Origin: Eulemur rufifrons
Taxonomy: Eukaryota; Chordata; Mammalia; Primates; Lemuridae
Assembly: GCF_041146395.1 (NCBI RefSeq)
Contig: NC_090989.1
Location: 284,114,343-284,178,342 of the forward strand
DNA: 64,000 nucleotides
Direction of reading: 5' to 3'
In this document: in pieces, positions 49,712-62,324 of the stretch
Numbering within the stretch: the stretch's first letter is position 1
How the letters are laid out: each line of letters begins with the position of its first letter
Made by a program: the position numbers and the translations under genes
Notes under the pieces: generated by a model
Told to the model about the DNA's origin: nothing
The model's input: only the letters and a program-made list of their open reading frames with translations
Databases searched by the model: none

Positions 49712-52700
49712 CTGGAGTCACAGTGGAAAGAGGCGTTCTGCTAGCCGAGACCTAGGGTGGGGGCCTAGGCCAATAAACATATCATGTTTTTAAAAATTGA
49801 TTTCCAGGAAAAAAGATAAACAAGAAAACATTTGATCACCATATTGAGCCCTGTAGCAAATCAACTGTTCCAAAATGGGGAATCTATCGCCCTAACTCCA
49901 TGCTAACACTTTTCAGCTGCTCCACTAAGATACCCCTGCTCTCCCCGTTTCCTGATCATAATGAAAGACCTCAAGGGTGCTTCCTATTTTGTCACGCAGA
50001 TGTTTGTAGGGATGTGGCATAGTTTGTGCAAACAAAATGCAATTTTCTTCAAGGAGCCCTTGACATATTGAAAAACCGAAAGGTTTCCTGACAGAAAACT
50101 AACATGCCAAATGACAAGACTAAGCTTCAGGGGGTAGAAGTTTGGGAACATGTCCAAATCCTAACAGGCTCCCCGAATGAGGCAATCACGTTAATGACCA
50201 TGTTTGAAAACAGGAGCTAGTGCATCCCGGGGAGGCTCCACTGTTGCTATGCACAGGCTGCAGAGGTGAGGTGCCTTCCAGAATGGTAACAGTTCACAGG
50301 GCTCTCATCCCTAGTCAGGTACCACAAGACAGCAACAAGAGGAAACCAGAGCCAGCTCTGCCAGCTAGAGTTTCCACGTCCTGCCTTCTGGAAACAGCCT
50401 GGAGTCCAGCACTGCCACTGCACTCGAGACCCATGCTGCAGAGGAGGGAAAAAAGACTGCAGCTCAGTTTCAGCGTAACGACGGGGAACTATCCAAATCG
50501 CGCAGTGACTAGTTTCCTCTACCACAGGGACAGATCTCCTTACTTGAATACATCTCATAAAGCCACCAGATTATTCAGAAGCGAGGGACAGCATTGCTAA
50601 AAAGGAGAGCCAATGAGACATGCTTGCAAATTTCAGTGGCCATACAAACCCCAGAAGCTGGCACTGCCATTAATCTAACGACTCTACACACTGTCAATTC
50701 TAGCTTGGGGCTGAAAACTGAAGTCTTGCACAGGCTCCTTATAAGGCGAAATGGAAGCCATCAAAAAAGAGCATGTCTCAAAGTCTTCATCCCAGAGGAA
50801 GGAAGAGAAATTACAACACCTAGGGGACAGAGAACAGGTGTGGCCACAGCTCCATTTCACCTGCAGCAAAGATTACCAGCCCAAGGATGGACCACGCTGC
50901 AGCGAAAGGTCAAATACCATGGGGGGGTCGGGGGCAGGAGGTCCTGTAGAGCTGCCCAGGGGACAAGGTGCTGGTACAAAGCTGGTGCTCAGTCAACGCC
51001 AGCCACTCGGTGCTTATCTCCAGTGCAACTGGCCGTGCCCATTTAACCCAACTGCTGCCTACTCCTCTGCAGGATGTACAAGCAGAGGGGAGAGGGGAGC
51101 TAAGGAAACCCAAGCAAAGAAAGGAGCTGGCAAGTCTGTTTCAAAGGCCCTACTGTGAGAAAGCCAGACCAGGGCAAGAACTGAGCGAAGTGTGCTGGCA
51201 CCCTACCCACGTCAAACACCAGAGGGAACCGAAGAGGCTTCAGCGGCTGGTCTCTACACTCTCAGGGGTGCAAGAGGCAGTGCAGGGGATCTAAACTAGC
51301 ATGAGGTGAGGCTCACCTGGAGGTGAGAGGTGACTACTGCAAACACCTGGGTGCTGTCTGAGGAACAGATAGATAGGTGGTCTTACAGAAATGGTGCCCA
51401 ACCAGCCCAACCCTTTGCGCTCAAAAAACATTAACATGTTTAAAAAAAAGTCAGCCTGACTTTTAAGAATGTGATTTCTTGATCCAACAGACCAAGTTTC
51501 TTGGGTGGAGCCCAGGGCTTGGCACTTTCCACACTCAGGTGTTTCTGTGGAACAGCTGTTTTGAGGCAAAAGGGAAGCAGGTTAGGGACTTGATCTCATG
51601 AAGGAGGGGCATGAGTTGAGGTGGTTGCAGGCAAGGCAGCTGGCCTCCACAGGTGCTGCCCCTCTTAGCGGCCACAGCTTTTCGTCCAGGTGAGCCTGTC
51701 CAGGTAAGCCTGACCACCTGAGGTCGAGCAACCAAACGTCAGCATGCTCTCCTGGACTACGTGTCAAATGCAGATCCCTGGGCTCCAGCCCAGATACTGC
51801 AGTCCACAGGTGTGCAAAAACAGGAAGTGATCTGCATTATAAACAGGCACCCAGGTGACTCGCAAATGGCCAACAACAGAGTTGGGACCATCACTTTGCC
51901 CACCTTGGCTGTTGGATGCACCCGTGTCCTACGAGTACCTTGCCACAGCTGGCTGTCTGCTCACCTACCTGCCTTCCCTATGGGGCTCGGACAGCACCCG
52001 CCAGACTGAAAGCTTACAAAAGCCTTTGAGGAGAGAGGTAAACGGGCGGGGGGTAGCAAGTTGCACGACGAGGATAGTAAAGAGTGTCTGGTAACAGCAG
52101 GCAAAATGGCTCTGCAGACGCGACCAGCAGTGGCCTGAGGCCTGCACAAGGAGGGGCTCTCCCTGGTGACAGAGGACCCCCACCCCAGACTCTCCGCGGC
52201 AAGGGATGTCGCCTGGCTGCCGCGAGGCTGCCAGGCCGAGCAGCGGGGTCGGCCTGGGGGCACTGCCGCAGGCGGGGAAGCGCGCCCCGTCCAGGAACTG
52301 CGTGCGCTCGGGGGTCCGGGGCTTTCCGTGGGGTGGGCAGAAAAGGGACATGTGAGGGAGGACACGTTGGCCGCGGGAAAAGGAAGTTCCGACATCCCAA
52401 ACCCGGGTTCAGGTCCTGTCAGCGGGCCGGCGGGACACGGGCGGCGGACGCGAGCCGGGCGCACCCGCGGGCACGGGGAGGAAGGACCCCGCGGGCGGGG
52501 CGCAAGGGAGGGGCCGGAGCGGGAGCCGCCGGGGGCCCGACAAGCGGCGTCTCCAAGGAGGGCCCGCCCCGCGCAGGGGGCAGTCCGGGCGCCCGGGGAC
52601 CGCCGCGGCGGGACAGCGCCTGGGCTGGGCCCGGCCCGAGGCCCGGCAGGGAACACGTGCGGCGGCCGGGGGCGGTGTGGGGGGCCCCCGGCGTCGCCCC

Positions 52701-52744
52701 GCCGCCCGCCTTGTGCCCGCCGGGCCGGGCGGCCGCCCGCTTAC
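49712..52744. other. WDR5 intron 1 (between noncoding exon 1 and start-codon exon)
   Basis: Unique-looking intronic sequence. A MER20-like piece is possible at 51740-51850 ('tgcagatccctgggctccagccc'). Open frames of about 130-150 codons at 50.2-51.3 kb on + have no recognisable similarity. Confidence 0.5.
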
Positions 52745-53580
52745 CTGCCGGGCCGCGGCGGCGGCGAGGCCGGGAGCTCAGGGCGTCGCGTCAGCCGCCG
52801 CCTGGGCGGGAGCGCGGACCGAGCTTGACGAGGCGGCGCTCGAGCGGGCGCCAGGCAGCGTGGGGAGCGGCAATGCGCGTGCGCGAGGGGAGGGGCGTTG
52901 TCCATGGGCGGGGCGAGTGCACAAAGCCGGCCTCTCGGAGAGGCGCTACGGGCAGCGGCAAGGGCCGGAATATCTCGGGCACCTCAACGCCTTAAAGGGG
53001 CAGCGTGCGGCGCGCACTTCTGCTTCAAAGCATTGAACCCAAAATTGGGCTGGTGCAGACCCTTCTTCTCCTTCACTCTCTAAGGATGAAAGCATGCTAA
53101 CGCCCACAGCAAAGTGCCAGCGTGCCCCTTGCACTTGCAGGAAGGGAGCACGCCCGCACACCGCGCGTCCGGGCCGGCGCGCACCTGGACGGCACCTGCC
53201 CGGCAGGGTGTCCTCGAGTAGGTACCAGGCGACACCCCCACGCTCGGGAGAGGCACCGACGCTGCCTACCCTTTAGACCGGGAACCCGGCTTTCAAAGGC
53301 CCGGACTCGCCAAGGGTCCCTCCCGCGGGCCTCCTGGCGCGAAGGGCCCACGGCGGCCACACCTGCTTCCGCCCTGGCCTGGGGACTAGGGCGCCGCACA
53401 GACAGCCGGTCGCGGGCACCGGCGGCCTCCCGGGCGGGCGGCGCCACCTCCCTCTGCAGGGCAGCGGGCCGCATGCCCCAACTCCTGCGCGTCCCCCTTC
53501 GCCGCCCGCGGGGCTCTGGGGTCCCCCGGCCCGGCGCAGGCCCGCAGGACGGGACGCGTCCCGGTTCCCACTAAAAATGG
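52180..53580 (-). promoter_or_regulatory. WDR5: WDR5 CpG-island promoter
   Basis: Dense CG dinucleotides over about 1.4 kb. Just upstream of the likely first exon lie a perfect NRF1 site (TGCGCGTGCGCG on +, 52874-52885) and a GC box (GGGCGGGGC, 52906-52914). There is no TATA box, as expected for a housekeeping promoter. The island may support divergent transcription. Confidence 0.75.
52745..52850 (-). other. WDR5: Probable noncoding first exon of WDR5
   Basis: A strong donor, CGGCAG/GTAAGC, ends at 52745 inside the CpG island upstream of the start-codon exon. The transcription start (right edge) is only estimated, from NRF1 and GC-box positions just beyond it. No coding content. Confidence 0.6.
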
Positions 53581-54869
53581 GAACGCGGAGTGCTGTGCGA
53601 ACAAAGAGGCAGAGCATTTGAAATGGAAACGCCCGGGGAACTGAGGTGTGCGGTTGTCATGGATACAGGAGCCAGCCGGAAGGGGCCGTTGGTCCGGAGT
53701 CCCCCTCGCAGGAAGGACGCAGAGAGGGTCCCTGTCTGGTCCGGTGGCTCTGCGTTCCCACGAGGCCTGGGAGCCGGGCACCTGCAGCCTAAGGCGGTGA
53801 CAATCGCAGGTCTACACAGCCAGCTGGGGTGAAGTAAGGCCGCCTCTACCTCCGCCCACTGGCTGCGGGGCGGGAATCCCCGCATCAGCTCTCAGCTCCG
53901 ACCCCTTCTCTCCGGCCCTGCCCCGCCTCCCACCTGGCCCTTTCCAAGCCTCTGCTGCCAGACCCAGCTCTGACCTGTCACTTCCGTTGCCCTCCGGTCC
54001 AAATCCAAACTCTGCTGACGAGTTTGCCAGAGCCCGTCTCCTGCAGCTCAGGTTCTGGCCCCGAAGCTAAAGTCCCTTCAGGCCTTTGACCTGCCAGGCA
54101 GAGCAGGACAAGGGTCCCTCCCAGATCCTCGGAACTCAAACCAAGTCCCCAACATCCACTCCCAGGTGAATTGATCTGGCCTTCCTCCCCCAGGAGATGA
54201 AGCCTTCTAGTGAAAGTGAGAAAATCCTCTAATTCTGTTGAGTGTTTTTGCAATCCCCATCCTTGCAGTCACAGCTAAAATTCCGAAACCAAATGACACG
54301 GAGTGAAGAGCAGTTTAACAAAAGCAAGTAATTTGCTTTATTGCCCAAGTCTTAAATCCTTTTATATCCCTCCCAAAATGCTGTCAGGCTCAGAAAAAAA
54401 TCACAGGTGCAAATGGAAAAGAGAATAAGAACCACAGAAGAAGGAAAAACATGTTGGAGATTTGCTTTTCAGAACAATTAACTGTGCTTTGGCCACCAGG
54501 AGCAAATTGGTAAATGAAACCGTTTCTGTGCACAATTTTTACAAATGTGACATTTCTGGAAAAGGGGGGAAGGTTCCTCCCCACCCCCACTCAAAGCTCT
54601 CTGATTAGCCCCACAGTCTGAGCCTGTCTGGGCATCTTCCCACTGGCCCAGGTCCCCCCACCAGGCTCTCCTTCCCTGGGAACCCTGCCAGCCAGTGTCC
54701 ACTTGGGCTTCCTCCCCAGTCCCTGGACCCGGGGAGTCTTCCAGCTGTATCTTCATGGCCTCAGCTCCTCCTCAGTGGAAACAAACTTCATTGTAATGCC
54801 TGGGTCAGTGTTCCCCAGGCCTGGCTGAGCCGGGGCCTCCAGTTGGCACAGGAGGGCGGGAGTAACATC

Positions 54870-55060
54870 TAGCATTAATTGAGCACTTGGGTGCCGGATT
54901 CTGTGTTCACTTCATTGCATTTCTCCTTGCATCCTCACAAGCTTGCAACATGGGTGCGTGTATTAACCCCATTTTACAATGAGGAAGGTGAGACTCAGAG
55001 AGGACCCACAGCCAGTGGGCACACCGTCAGAACCTGAACTGTGGGAGCAGGAGCAGGCGG
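54870..55060 (-). repeat. MIR SINE, antisense
   Basis: 'ttgagcacttgggtgccggattctgtg', 'cctcacaagcttgcaacatgggtgcg' and 'ccccattttacaatgaggaaggtgagactcagagagg' follow the reverse complement of MIR. Confidence 0.75.
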
Positions 55061-56639
55061 GAGGGTCCGTGGCTACGGCAGAGCTGAAATTAGGAACATC
55101 GCCTTCTCATCAGACTTGATGCTTCTGAAAAACCATATGTTGTCACCTAGGGATGAGTGGACTGCCAAACTCGGAGAGGGCAGCCAGGCAGGCGGTGGCA
55201 GAGGAACGGCCATTTGGGGAATGCCATGGTGCCCCTGCAGCAGGCAGCTGGGGAAGCGCTGGCCCTTTAATGCCAGCCCAGAGCATTGAGGGGTAGCGGG
55301 TTCCAAGGGCAGTTGATGAGGTTGGGTGGTGGAAGCTGAGAGACATGGGAGATGCCCAGGACCCAGGGTTTCCAGGAGCTGCTGGCCGGATTTCCAGAAC
55401 TGCCAGCCACCTCCGCTCAGCCACTGTTACAGGAGCTGCTGATGCTGCCCAGAGACCCTGCTGCTCCCTGCCAGCCCAGGTCAGTGGGATCTCATGCAAA
55501 ATTCCTTTTCCCCTGGTCTCTATGGCAGGACAGCCAGTTGGGGACATTCATGTCCCCAGGGCCTCCCCAGTAACCCATCAGGGGCCTTCAGCCGACAGCT
55601 TCATCCTGGGTCAGGTTGGCCGCTCTCAACGTAGGTGTCCAGAAAGCTTCCCAGTCCTCAGTGTGCCACCATCCTTCTCTTCCTCCCCTGGCCTCAGTTT
55701 CCCCAGTGCAGGAAGAGCAGGTTTGACGGGAAGAACCCATCTTGCTCTTGACACACAGATTGTGGGGTTTCTTCCTCAGAGCAGATTCCCTCCTTCCCAC
55801 CAGCTAGGAAGCACCTCCCTCCTCCACAGCCCCTCCCCTTGCCGCCTCTAAGGTGACCCCTCTGGGGCCCCTGTCTGGGGTGACCAACAATCCGTTTTAC
55901 CTGGCACTGTGCTGGTTTCAGGATGGAAAGTCCCCATCCCTGGCAGCCCCTCAGTCCCCAGTAAACCTGGACAGTCGGTCACCTGGGCTGTCCCTTCCTC
56001 AAGGGCCCTAAGTCCCTGCTGGCATCCTGGGATAAATGAATCGTGGACTGTTCGCTTTTGCTTCCTGTGGGATTCAAACCTAAGCTAAACTTGCTTCGAA
56101 GTCCCCAGGACTGAGCCCACCCGCCCTCACCTTCCACCTGACTCCAGGCCTGGCTGTCTCCTTGGGTGGCCGCCTCTGCCTCCAGGTGGAGCGGGGAGCT
56201 CAGCCACCCCCGGAAGCGAAGCGGGGGGCAGCAGTCTAGCCGGCGGCTGGGCGGGTCTCCTAGCAGGAATCCCAGGAATGCGCACCTGGTGCGGTCTGCA
56301 CATCCCTCCCACCTCGGTCCTGGGGCAAGTCGCCGCCTCGGTTGGGGAGGGTCCCGACAAAGACCCGCGAGGAAGGCGCGGCGCCATGACAGGCCAGATA
56401 GAACTCAGAGGCCCAAAACACCAAGGGACTTTTCAAATGGTTTAGAGTTTTTTTTGGATAGTGCAACAGTGGTTACGAGGTCATTTTTAAGGACTGTAAG
56501 TCTGGCTGCTAGTGTCCCAGCTGTGCTTCCCGGTCACGCCAAACTATTTCCATTCGTCCGAGTCGTTAAAGTCCACCACAGCTGTTCTTCCCGCCACTGT
56601 GTGCCTTCCACGCGCCTGAGGACTGTGGGTTCAGTCTCG

Positions 56640-56770
56640 TTCACCCCAAACCGGGGAGCTAGTCTCACTTTCACAGATGAGGAAAGGGGGTCCGAGAGCC
56701 CCTGTGACTCACCCAAGGTCACACAGAAAGCAAGTGACAGTGGCTTGCGCGTGTCTGTCAGTCACTCCGG
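56640..56770 (-). repeat. MIR fragment, antisense
   Basis: 'tttcacagatgaggaaaggggg' and 'gactcacccaaggtcacacagaaagc' match the reverse-oriented MIR core. Confidence 0.65.
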
Positions 56771-58485
56771 CCCATCTCCGTGTGAGGACGTGGTCGCAGC
56801 GTGACCGACCCACAGCAGCTGTGCGGTCCGCCCCTTCCGCCCCTTCCACCACGTCTGCTCCAGCATCGGTTCCCGCCCTCTTGGCTGGGCTGCGTCAGCC
56901 CTGCGCTGCAGGTCCACGTTGTGTCCGGGACTTCGGGGGCTGAACTGTCTCTGGGATAAGACCCACGAGCACCCTGACTGGGTAGAGCAGCAGGAACGAA
57001 GGCAGAGGGGTGGGTAGCCAAGGAAAGGGGTGGCCCGTGAGTGGCTGAGCCTGCTGGCTTGGGGTGCGCCCCTCACCTGGGGCACTGAAGGGGCAGCCCA
57101 GGGGCTGAGGAGGAGAGCACAGGAGCTGCAGATGGGGTGGCCTTTCTGGGTTTCCCACAGGCTCTCGGAGAATCCCCTATGGGAGAAGGAGCAGCCAGGC
57201 TGGAGCAGAGAAGCTGACGCAGGAGCACACAGGGCCGACGTCCAGGCCGGTGCCCAGGCTCAGCTGCGGGCTGCAGCCAGCTCCCCCCAGCCCTGGCTCC
57301 CTCAGGAGCCTCAGCAGCCCCTCGGCCTGCCCACCCTCCCTCATCCTCCAGGGTCTTTAACTCACCCGGGAAACAGCTAAGGCCTGAGCATTTGCAGACA
57401 CGTGGAGAGCAAGACTCTCCAGGCTGGCTGTGCCTGGGCTGCCCGACCTTGGGGGCAGCCAGGCCACAACGCGCAGCCTGGTGGCCAGAGCCTCGAAGGC
57501 ACGTGGGCAGGCACTGTCCACTGTGGGCTGCTGCCAGAAGGGTAGGCTGGAGACTGGGGCAGAGGAGGTACGGTCCACGTGGCTGGTCCTGGATAGTTCT
57601 GACCCCACACATTAACGTGCTCATCTCAGGGTCTCAGGCTAAGGCTGTTGGGGACCCGAGAGTCACTTAAACACCTGCAGAGCGGATGGAGGTTGCCCCC
57701 AGATGTGCACAGCAGCATGACTTGCAATGGTGAAATCACTGGGGACAGCTGGAATGTCCCTCTGTGGGGGAGCAGGTGCATCAGTCGGGGTCTACCATAC
57801 GCTGTGTGCCTGGGGACAGTCCGCCGCCACCAGAAGATTGAGGTGATCAGGAAGTCCTACCACAGGTGACGGCATGTAGTTGAGAGGAAAAAAAAAAAAA
57901 CAAAAACAAGCCCTGGAAAAACGTGTGCAGAATGATCCCATTTGGTGAAACAAAGCTGTGTGGGGAGAATGAGGAGAGAAACTGCGGCAGAGGGTCCGAG
58001 ACCCGAGAACCTGCTCACGGGGCTGGAGTGGGAGGGTCGAGTGAGGGGCTTTCAATCCTCCCTTAGCACCGCCGGCTGCCCACCGGTGTCCTGCTCTTAA
58101 AGACAGGAATAGTGGGCCTGCCTCGTTTTCCGCAGCAGGAGAAGGGCACACAGAGCAGGCAACGAAGCCATAGTAATGTTTCCCTGCGCCCGGCCCCGCC
58201 CCCTTCACCAGCGTCCCGGAAGGGTCTCTCTGCCGAGTGCTGCCAGGCGCCGTGGACAGGAAGTGGGCCCATGTGGCCCCTGCCCTCAGGGAGTGCTCCA
58301 TCCAGGGAGCTGGACCCACAGGCTGACTGTCCCAGAACATGGCCCCGGCTCTTAGAATGGGCTCTGCATGCCCAGGAAGCCAGGCCAGTGGGTTGGTAGA
58401 GAGTCAAGGGGGCAAAGGGCAGTGGCACGTGGGCCAGGCCACGAGGACTTTGGTTCCAGACTCTCACTTGGGCCACGTGCCCCTC

Positions 58486-58628
58486 AAACTTCAGGATGCT
58501 ACGGAATCACGTGAGGAGCTAGAGAAATGCAGGCCCCCCCGGCCCCGGGAGGGCCTGGGGTGGAGCCCTGGGATCTGTAGTTCTAGCCAGCTGCCTGGAG
58601 GCTCCTGGCCACACTTGGAGAAACTCTG
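58486..58628. repeat. MER20-like element
   Basis: 'ttcaggatgctacggaatcacgtgaggagct', 'gagaaatgcaggcc' and 'ctggccacacttggagaaactctg' have the layout of MER20. Diverged. Confidence 0.55.
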
Positions 58629-59287
58629 TGTCCAGCCCGCTGCGACCTGGACACAAGTCCACCCTCCCCAGGCCAGCCCTTTGCTCTCCCCCTGGCTGAC
58701 AGCTTGGCCAGACCTGGAGTTTTTCCTTCCTTCCCAGCCTCTGTTCCTCTGGCGCTGGGCCCCTCCTTCAGATGCAGCTCATCCCGCTAAGGGCCTTAGT
58801 CTCCCCACAGCCACCTGGTCCCCTTCCTGCTGGAGAATCTGGCCACAGCAGATCCCACATGACCCATTACAGGCCTGGGTGAGGCCCCCTCCTCATCAGC
58901 TGGGGGAGAGGCAGTGTCCTGGCTCAGGGGCCCATGGTGGCTGGGGGAGCCCAGAGCAGCTGTGAAGTGACCGGCTGCTTCGGCCTGCCTGGCACAGCGC
59001 CCAGACGGTCCCGGCCATCCTGGGATGACCCTTCAGCAGCACACCCAGAGCCTGCTTGGGTCTGTCCGGGCAATTCTAGTTTGGCCCTCTTGCCGCTGCC
59101 TTCTGTCCCTCGGTCCCTGTCCCCCTCCCGTTGGATGGTGTGTCACGTGTCAGAGCCCAGACCTGCCCCTGATGCAGCCAGGGGCACAGTCCCACACTCT
59201 GTGATGGGGTCCTCACGTAGGAATCATGATATGAACATGGAACTTGACTTTTACTAGGCTTTGAAGCAGGCAGTGGTTAAAAGCATG

Positions 59288-59425
59288 AGGTTTTTTGTTT
59301 TTTTTTTATTTTTTCCGAGATGAGTTTTTGCTATGTTGCCAGACTGAACTCGAATGCCTGGGCTCCAGCGATCCTCCCAGCTCAACCTTCCAAGTAACCA
59401 GGAATACAGGCGTGCCACAGAGCCA
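59288..59425 (-). repeat. Old Alu-type monomer, antisense
   Basis: T-rich start, 'tgctatgttgccagactgaactcg' and 'gcgatcctcccagctcaacc' mark a diverged left-arm monomer. Confidence 0.65.
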
Positions 59426-59589
59426 AACTGAAGGCAGGAGTTTTATTTGGAGGCAAACACACCCAAGCACCTTGCTATGCCTCAGTTTTCTCGTCTATAA
59501 AATGGGAATGGTCAGACCAACCCATAGGGCATTTTAAGAATTCTTATGCAATAGTGATTTTAGACCTCAGCCAGCACTCAAAAGGTACA

Positions 59590-59765
59590 GTTCTTTTTTT
59601 TTTTCCCCCCCTAGAGACAGGTCTTGCTCTGTCACCGGGCTAGAGGCAGAGGTGTCATCATAGCTCACCGCAGCTTTGAACTCCTGGGCTCAAGCAATCC
59701 TCCTGCCTCAGCATCCACAGTAGCTGGGACTACAGGCATGCATCACCACACCCCGCTAATTTTTA
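59590..59765 (-). repeat. Alu-type monomer, antisense
   Basis: T/C-run, then 'agagacaggtcttgctctgtcacc' to 'ggcatgcatcaccacaccccgctaattttt'. Only one arm is present. Confidence 0.8.
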
Positions 59766-60400
59766 CCCTTCTTTACAAAACAATTTTTTCCTTTTTCTTC
59801 TTAAATCAATAAATTTTAAAATTGAATGGGGGCTATAGAGTTCTGTGAGCTTTACGTATGTGTAGATTTGTACACCACGTCCCCCACTGGCCCTTGGCGA
59901 TCACTGACCTGCTCCACTTCCTGACGGTTTTGTCTTTTCCGGAATGACACACACCTGGACTTGTACAGTGTGTAAGCGCTTGAGGCTGGCTTCTCTGGTT
60001 CAGCACGATGCCTTTGAGATGCTCCGTGCTGCTGCCTGTTTCGGAGTTGGCGTGTGTATTGCGTGTAGCGGTGCATCGCGTGGATGTAGTGCAGTTCGCT
60101 CAGCCACTTGGTCATTGAAAGACTTGGGTTGTGTCCAGTTTTGATGATCATGACCAGAGCTGCCATGAACACTGGTGCAGAGATTTTTGTGTGAACATAA
60201 ATTTTCCTTTCTCTTGAGTCAATACGTAGGAACGGGATTGCTGGGTCTTTTGGTAAGTATATGTTTAACTTTGTAAGAAACTGCAAAACCGTTTTCAAGA
60301 GCAGCTCAGCCATTTTTCATTCCTACTGGCAGCTTATGAGAGTTCCAGCTTTTCTGCATCCTCACTGGCACTTGCTACGGTCGGGTTTCCAGGGTTTTCT
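59766..60400 (-). repeat. LINE-1 3' region, antisense
   Basis: The + strand reads as the complement of the L1 ORF2 end and 3' UTR ('ggcgatcactgacctgctcc', 'gggattgctgggtcttttggtaagtat'). It ends near 60400, where a second L1 copy begins again at the equivalent 3' position. Confidence 0.7.
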
Positions 60401-60538
60401 CCCATTCTAATAGGTACTTTATGTAAGTGGAACTGAGTAATATTTGTCCTTTTGTGTCTGACTCGTTTCACTTAGCACATCTTCAGGGTTCATCCATGTA
60501 TCAGAATTGTAGCATATTCAGAACTGCATTCCTTTTTA

Positions 60539-60678
60539 AAAAAAAATTTTTTTTTAAGATGGGAGTCTTGCTCTGTTTCCCAGGCTGGTCTTGAACCCCT
60601 GCACTCAAGGGATCCTGCCACCTCCACCTTCTGAGTAGCTGGGACTACAGGCACACACTACTGTGCCCAGCTGAAGTT
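60539..60678 (-). repeat. Alu-type monomer with clear target duplication
   Basis: Short arm from the T-run to 'gcacacactactgtgcccagctgaagtt'. The 12-bp sequence cattccttttta is present on both sides (60527-60538 and 60679-60690). Confidence 0.8.
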
Positions 60679-60735
60679 CATTCCTTTTTATGGCTGAATA
60701 ATATTGCATTGTATGTATATACCACTTTATTTTTT

Positions 60736-60913
60736 ATTTTTTGTTTTTTAGAGACTGGGTCTCACTATGTTGCCCAGGCTGGAGTGCAATGGCTATTCAT
60801 TCACAGGCACGATTACATGCACTACAGCCTCGAAGTCCTGGCCTCAGATGATCCTCCCACCTCTGCCTCCTGAGTAGCTGAGATTACAGGCGTGCACCAC
60901 TGGGCCTGGCCTT
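60736..60913 (-). repeat. Alu-type monomer, antisense
   Basis: 'tttttagagactgggtctcactatgttgcccaggctggagtgc' to 'gtgcaccactgggcctggcc'. A 15-bp duplication, accactttatttttt / accgctttatttttt with one mismatch, flanks it (60721 and 60914). Confidence 0.8.
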
Positions 60914-60984
60914 ACCGCTTTATTTTTTAACCCACTGATGGGTAATTCAGCTGTTTCCACCTTTGGCTGTGGTGAATCATGTAG

Positions 60985-61329
60985 CTAACATGTTGAAATG
61001 TGGCCCCTGGTGTTAGAGTGGGACCTAACGGGAGGAGTTTGGATCACATGGACTGGCGCCCTCCCTCGGTGAGCGAGTGCCTGCTCTGTTCGCTCCTAGG
61101 AGAGCTGGCTGTTAAAAGAGTCCAGCACTTTGCTTCCGCTCTCACCCCGCGGCCTCTGCGCACGCCAGCTCCCTTGTCTCCCACCATGAGAGGAGGCAGC
61201 CACCCTCCCAAGATGCAGGTCCCCAATCTTCAACTTTCCAGCCATCAGAATCATGAGCCAAATAAACCTTTTTTCTTTAAAAATTACCCGGTCTCAGGTG
61301 TGTTATAGCCACAGAAAGCAGACTAAGGC
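60985..61329 (+). repeat. MaLR-type (MST/MLT) solo LTR
   Basis: 'gttgaaatgtggcccctggtgttagagtgggacc', then 'ccatgagaggaggcagcc' and 'catgagccaaataaacc...aaaaattacccggtctcagg' follow an ERVL-MaLR LTR, ending with 'agcagactaaggcc'. This is an old solo LTR with no internal retroviral genes. Confidence 0.7.
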
Positions 61330-61616
61330 CATAGACGCCATCGGTATCTGTGTAAGTCCTGCTTCGAGCTCTTCTGAGCATCTCACTGAGATTTTGATTC
61401 GCATTTCTCTACTGACTAATGATGTCGTGCTTATTCCATCTCTTTATCTTCTTTGATGAACCATCTGTTTAAATCTTTTGCCTATTTTTAAATTGGGTTT
61501 TCTTATTGTTGAGTAGTAAAAGTTATTTATATATTATGGATACAAGTCCTTTGAAGGATATGTAATTTACAGATATTTCCTCCTGGTTTTTATCTTGTCT
61601 TTTCATTCTCTCTGTC

Positions 61617-61935
61617 TTTTTTTTTTTTTTTAAAGACAGAGACTCTCTCTGTCACCCAGACTAAAGTGCAGTAGCATCAGCCTAGCTCACAGCAACCTCA
61701 AACTCCTGGGCTCAAGGGATCCTCCTGCCTCAACCTCCCGAGTAGCTGGGACTACACTCCCAGCTACTCGGGAGTGTAGCATTCACCACAACACCTGGCT
61801 AATTTTTCTGTTTTTAGTAGAGACGGTGTGTTGCTCTTGCTCAGGCTGGTCTTGAACTCCTGAGCTCAAGTGATCCTTCTGCCTCAGCCTCTCAGAGTGT
61901 TAGGATTACAGGCGTTGAGCCACTGTGCCGGCCTC
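61617..61935 (-). repeat. Strepsirrhine Alu, antisense, with internal hairpin insertion
   Basis: Full dimeric Alu ('gcatcagcctagctcacagcaacc' to 'gagccactgtgccggcc'). Its left arm carries an extra inverted segment at 61757-61779 that creates two overlapping perfect hairpins (see findings). Confidence 0.88.
61737..61779. repeat. Overlapping perfect inverted repeats
   Basis: CCCGAGTAGCTGGGA (61737-61751) is exactly complementary to 61758-61772 across a 6-base loop. CTACACTCCC (61752-61761) is exactly complementary to GGGAGTGTAG (61770-61779). Ordinary Alu copies have only the first arm followed by 'ctacaggc'. Confidence 0.95.
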
Positions 61936-62324
61936 TTTTCTTTCTTTTTATTTTATTTTTTATACATTCTGCACAGATCATTCTCTTATTAGTGTCTTTT
62001 ATGGAACAAAAGTTTTTAATTTTGACGAATACTTCTCTTATAGACTGTGTTTTTGGTATCACATCTAAGAACTCTGCCTACTCTATGACCACAAAGATTT
62101 TCTTCTAAAAATGTTATTGTTTTATGCTTTACATTTAGATCTATGATCCACTTTGAGTTAAATTTTGTATGAGGTATAGGTTAAGATTTATTTTTTATGT
62201 GATGAGTGTGTAATTGTTACAATGTGTTGCAATGCTGCTTGTTGAAAAGACTAGCCTCTGTTGAATTGCCCCTGCGCTTTTGTCAAAAATCAATTGGAAG
62301 TGATTCACTTTCCATCTAAGCACA

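Larger units (their letters stand above)
53581..59287. other. Intergenic sequence upstream of WDR5
   Basis: No supported gene. It contains MIR-like pieces at 54870-55060 and 56640-56770 and a MER20-like copy at 58486-58628. About 56380-56480 is a small AT-rich patch. Open frames of up to about 210 codons look accidental. Confidence 0.5.
60401..62300 (-). repeat. LINE-1 ORF2 and 3' UTR, antisense, with four nested insertions
   Basis: An antisense L1 restarts at 'gtccttttgtgtctgactcgtttcacttagc' and continues in pieces to 'gccccctgcgcttttgtcaaaaatcaattg'-like sequence near 62300. Two Alu-type monomers, one MaLR LTR and one full Alu interrupt it, and the L1 text resumes after each. Confidence 0.7.

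Noticed and set aside
50220..51294. Open frames of about 110-150 codons in WDR5 intron 1
   Set aside because: No splice support in frame with WDR5, no recognised domains, and overlapping alternatives on both strands.
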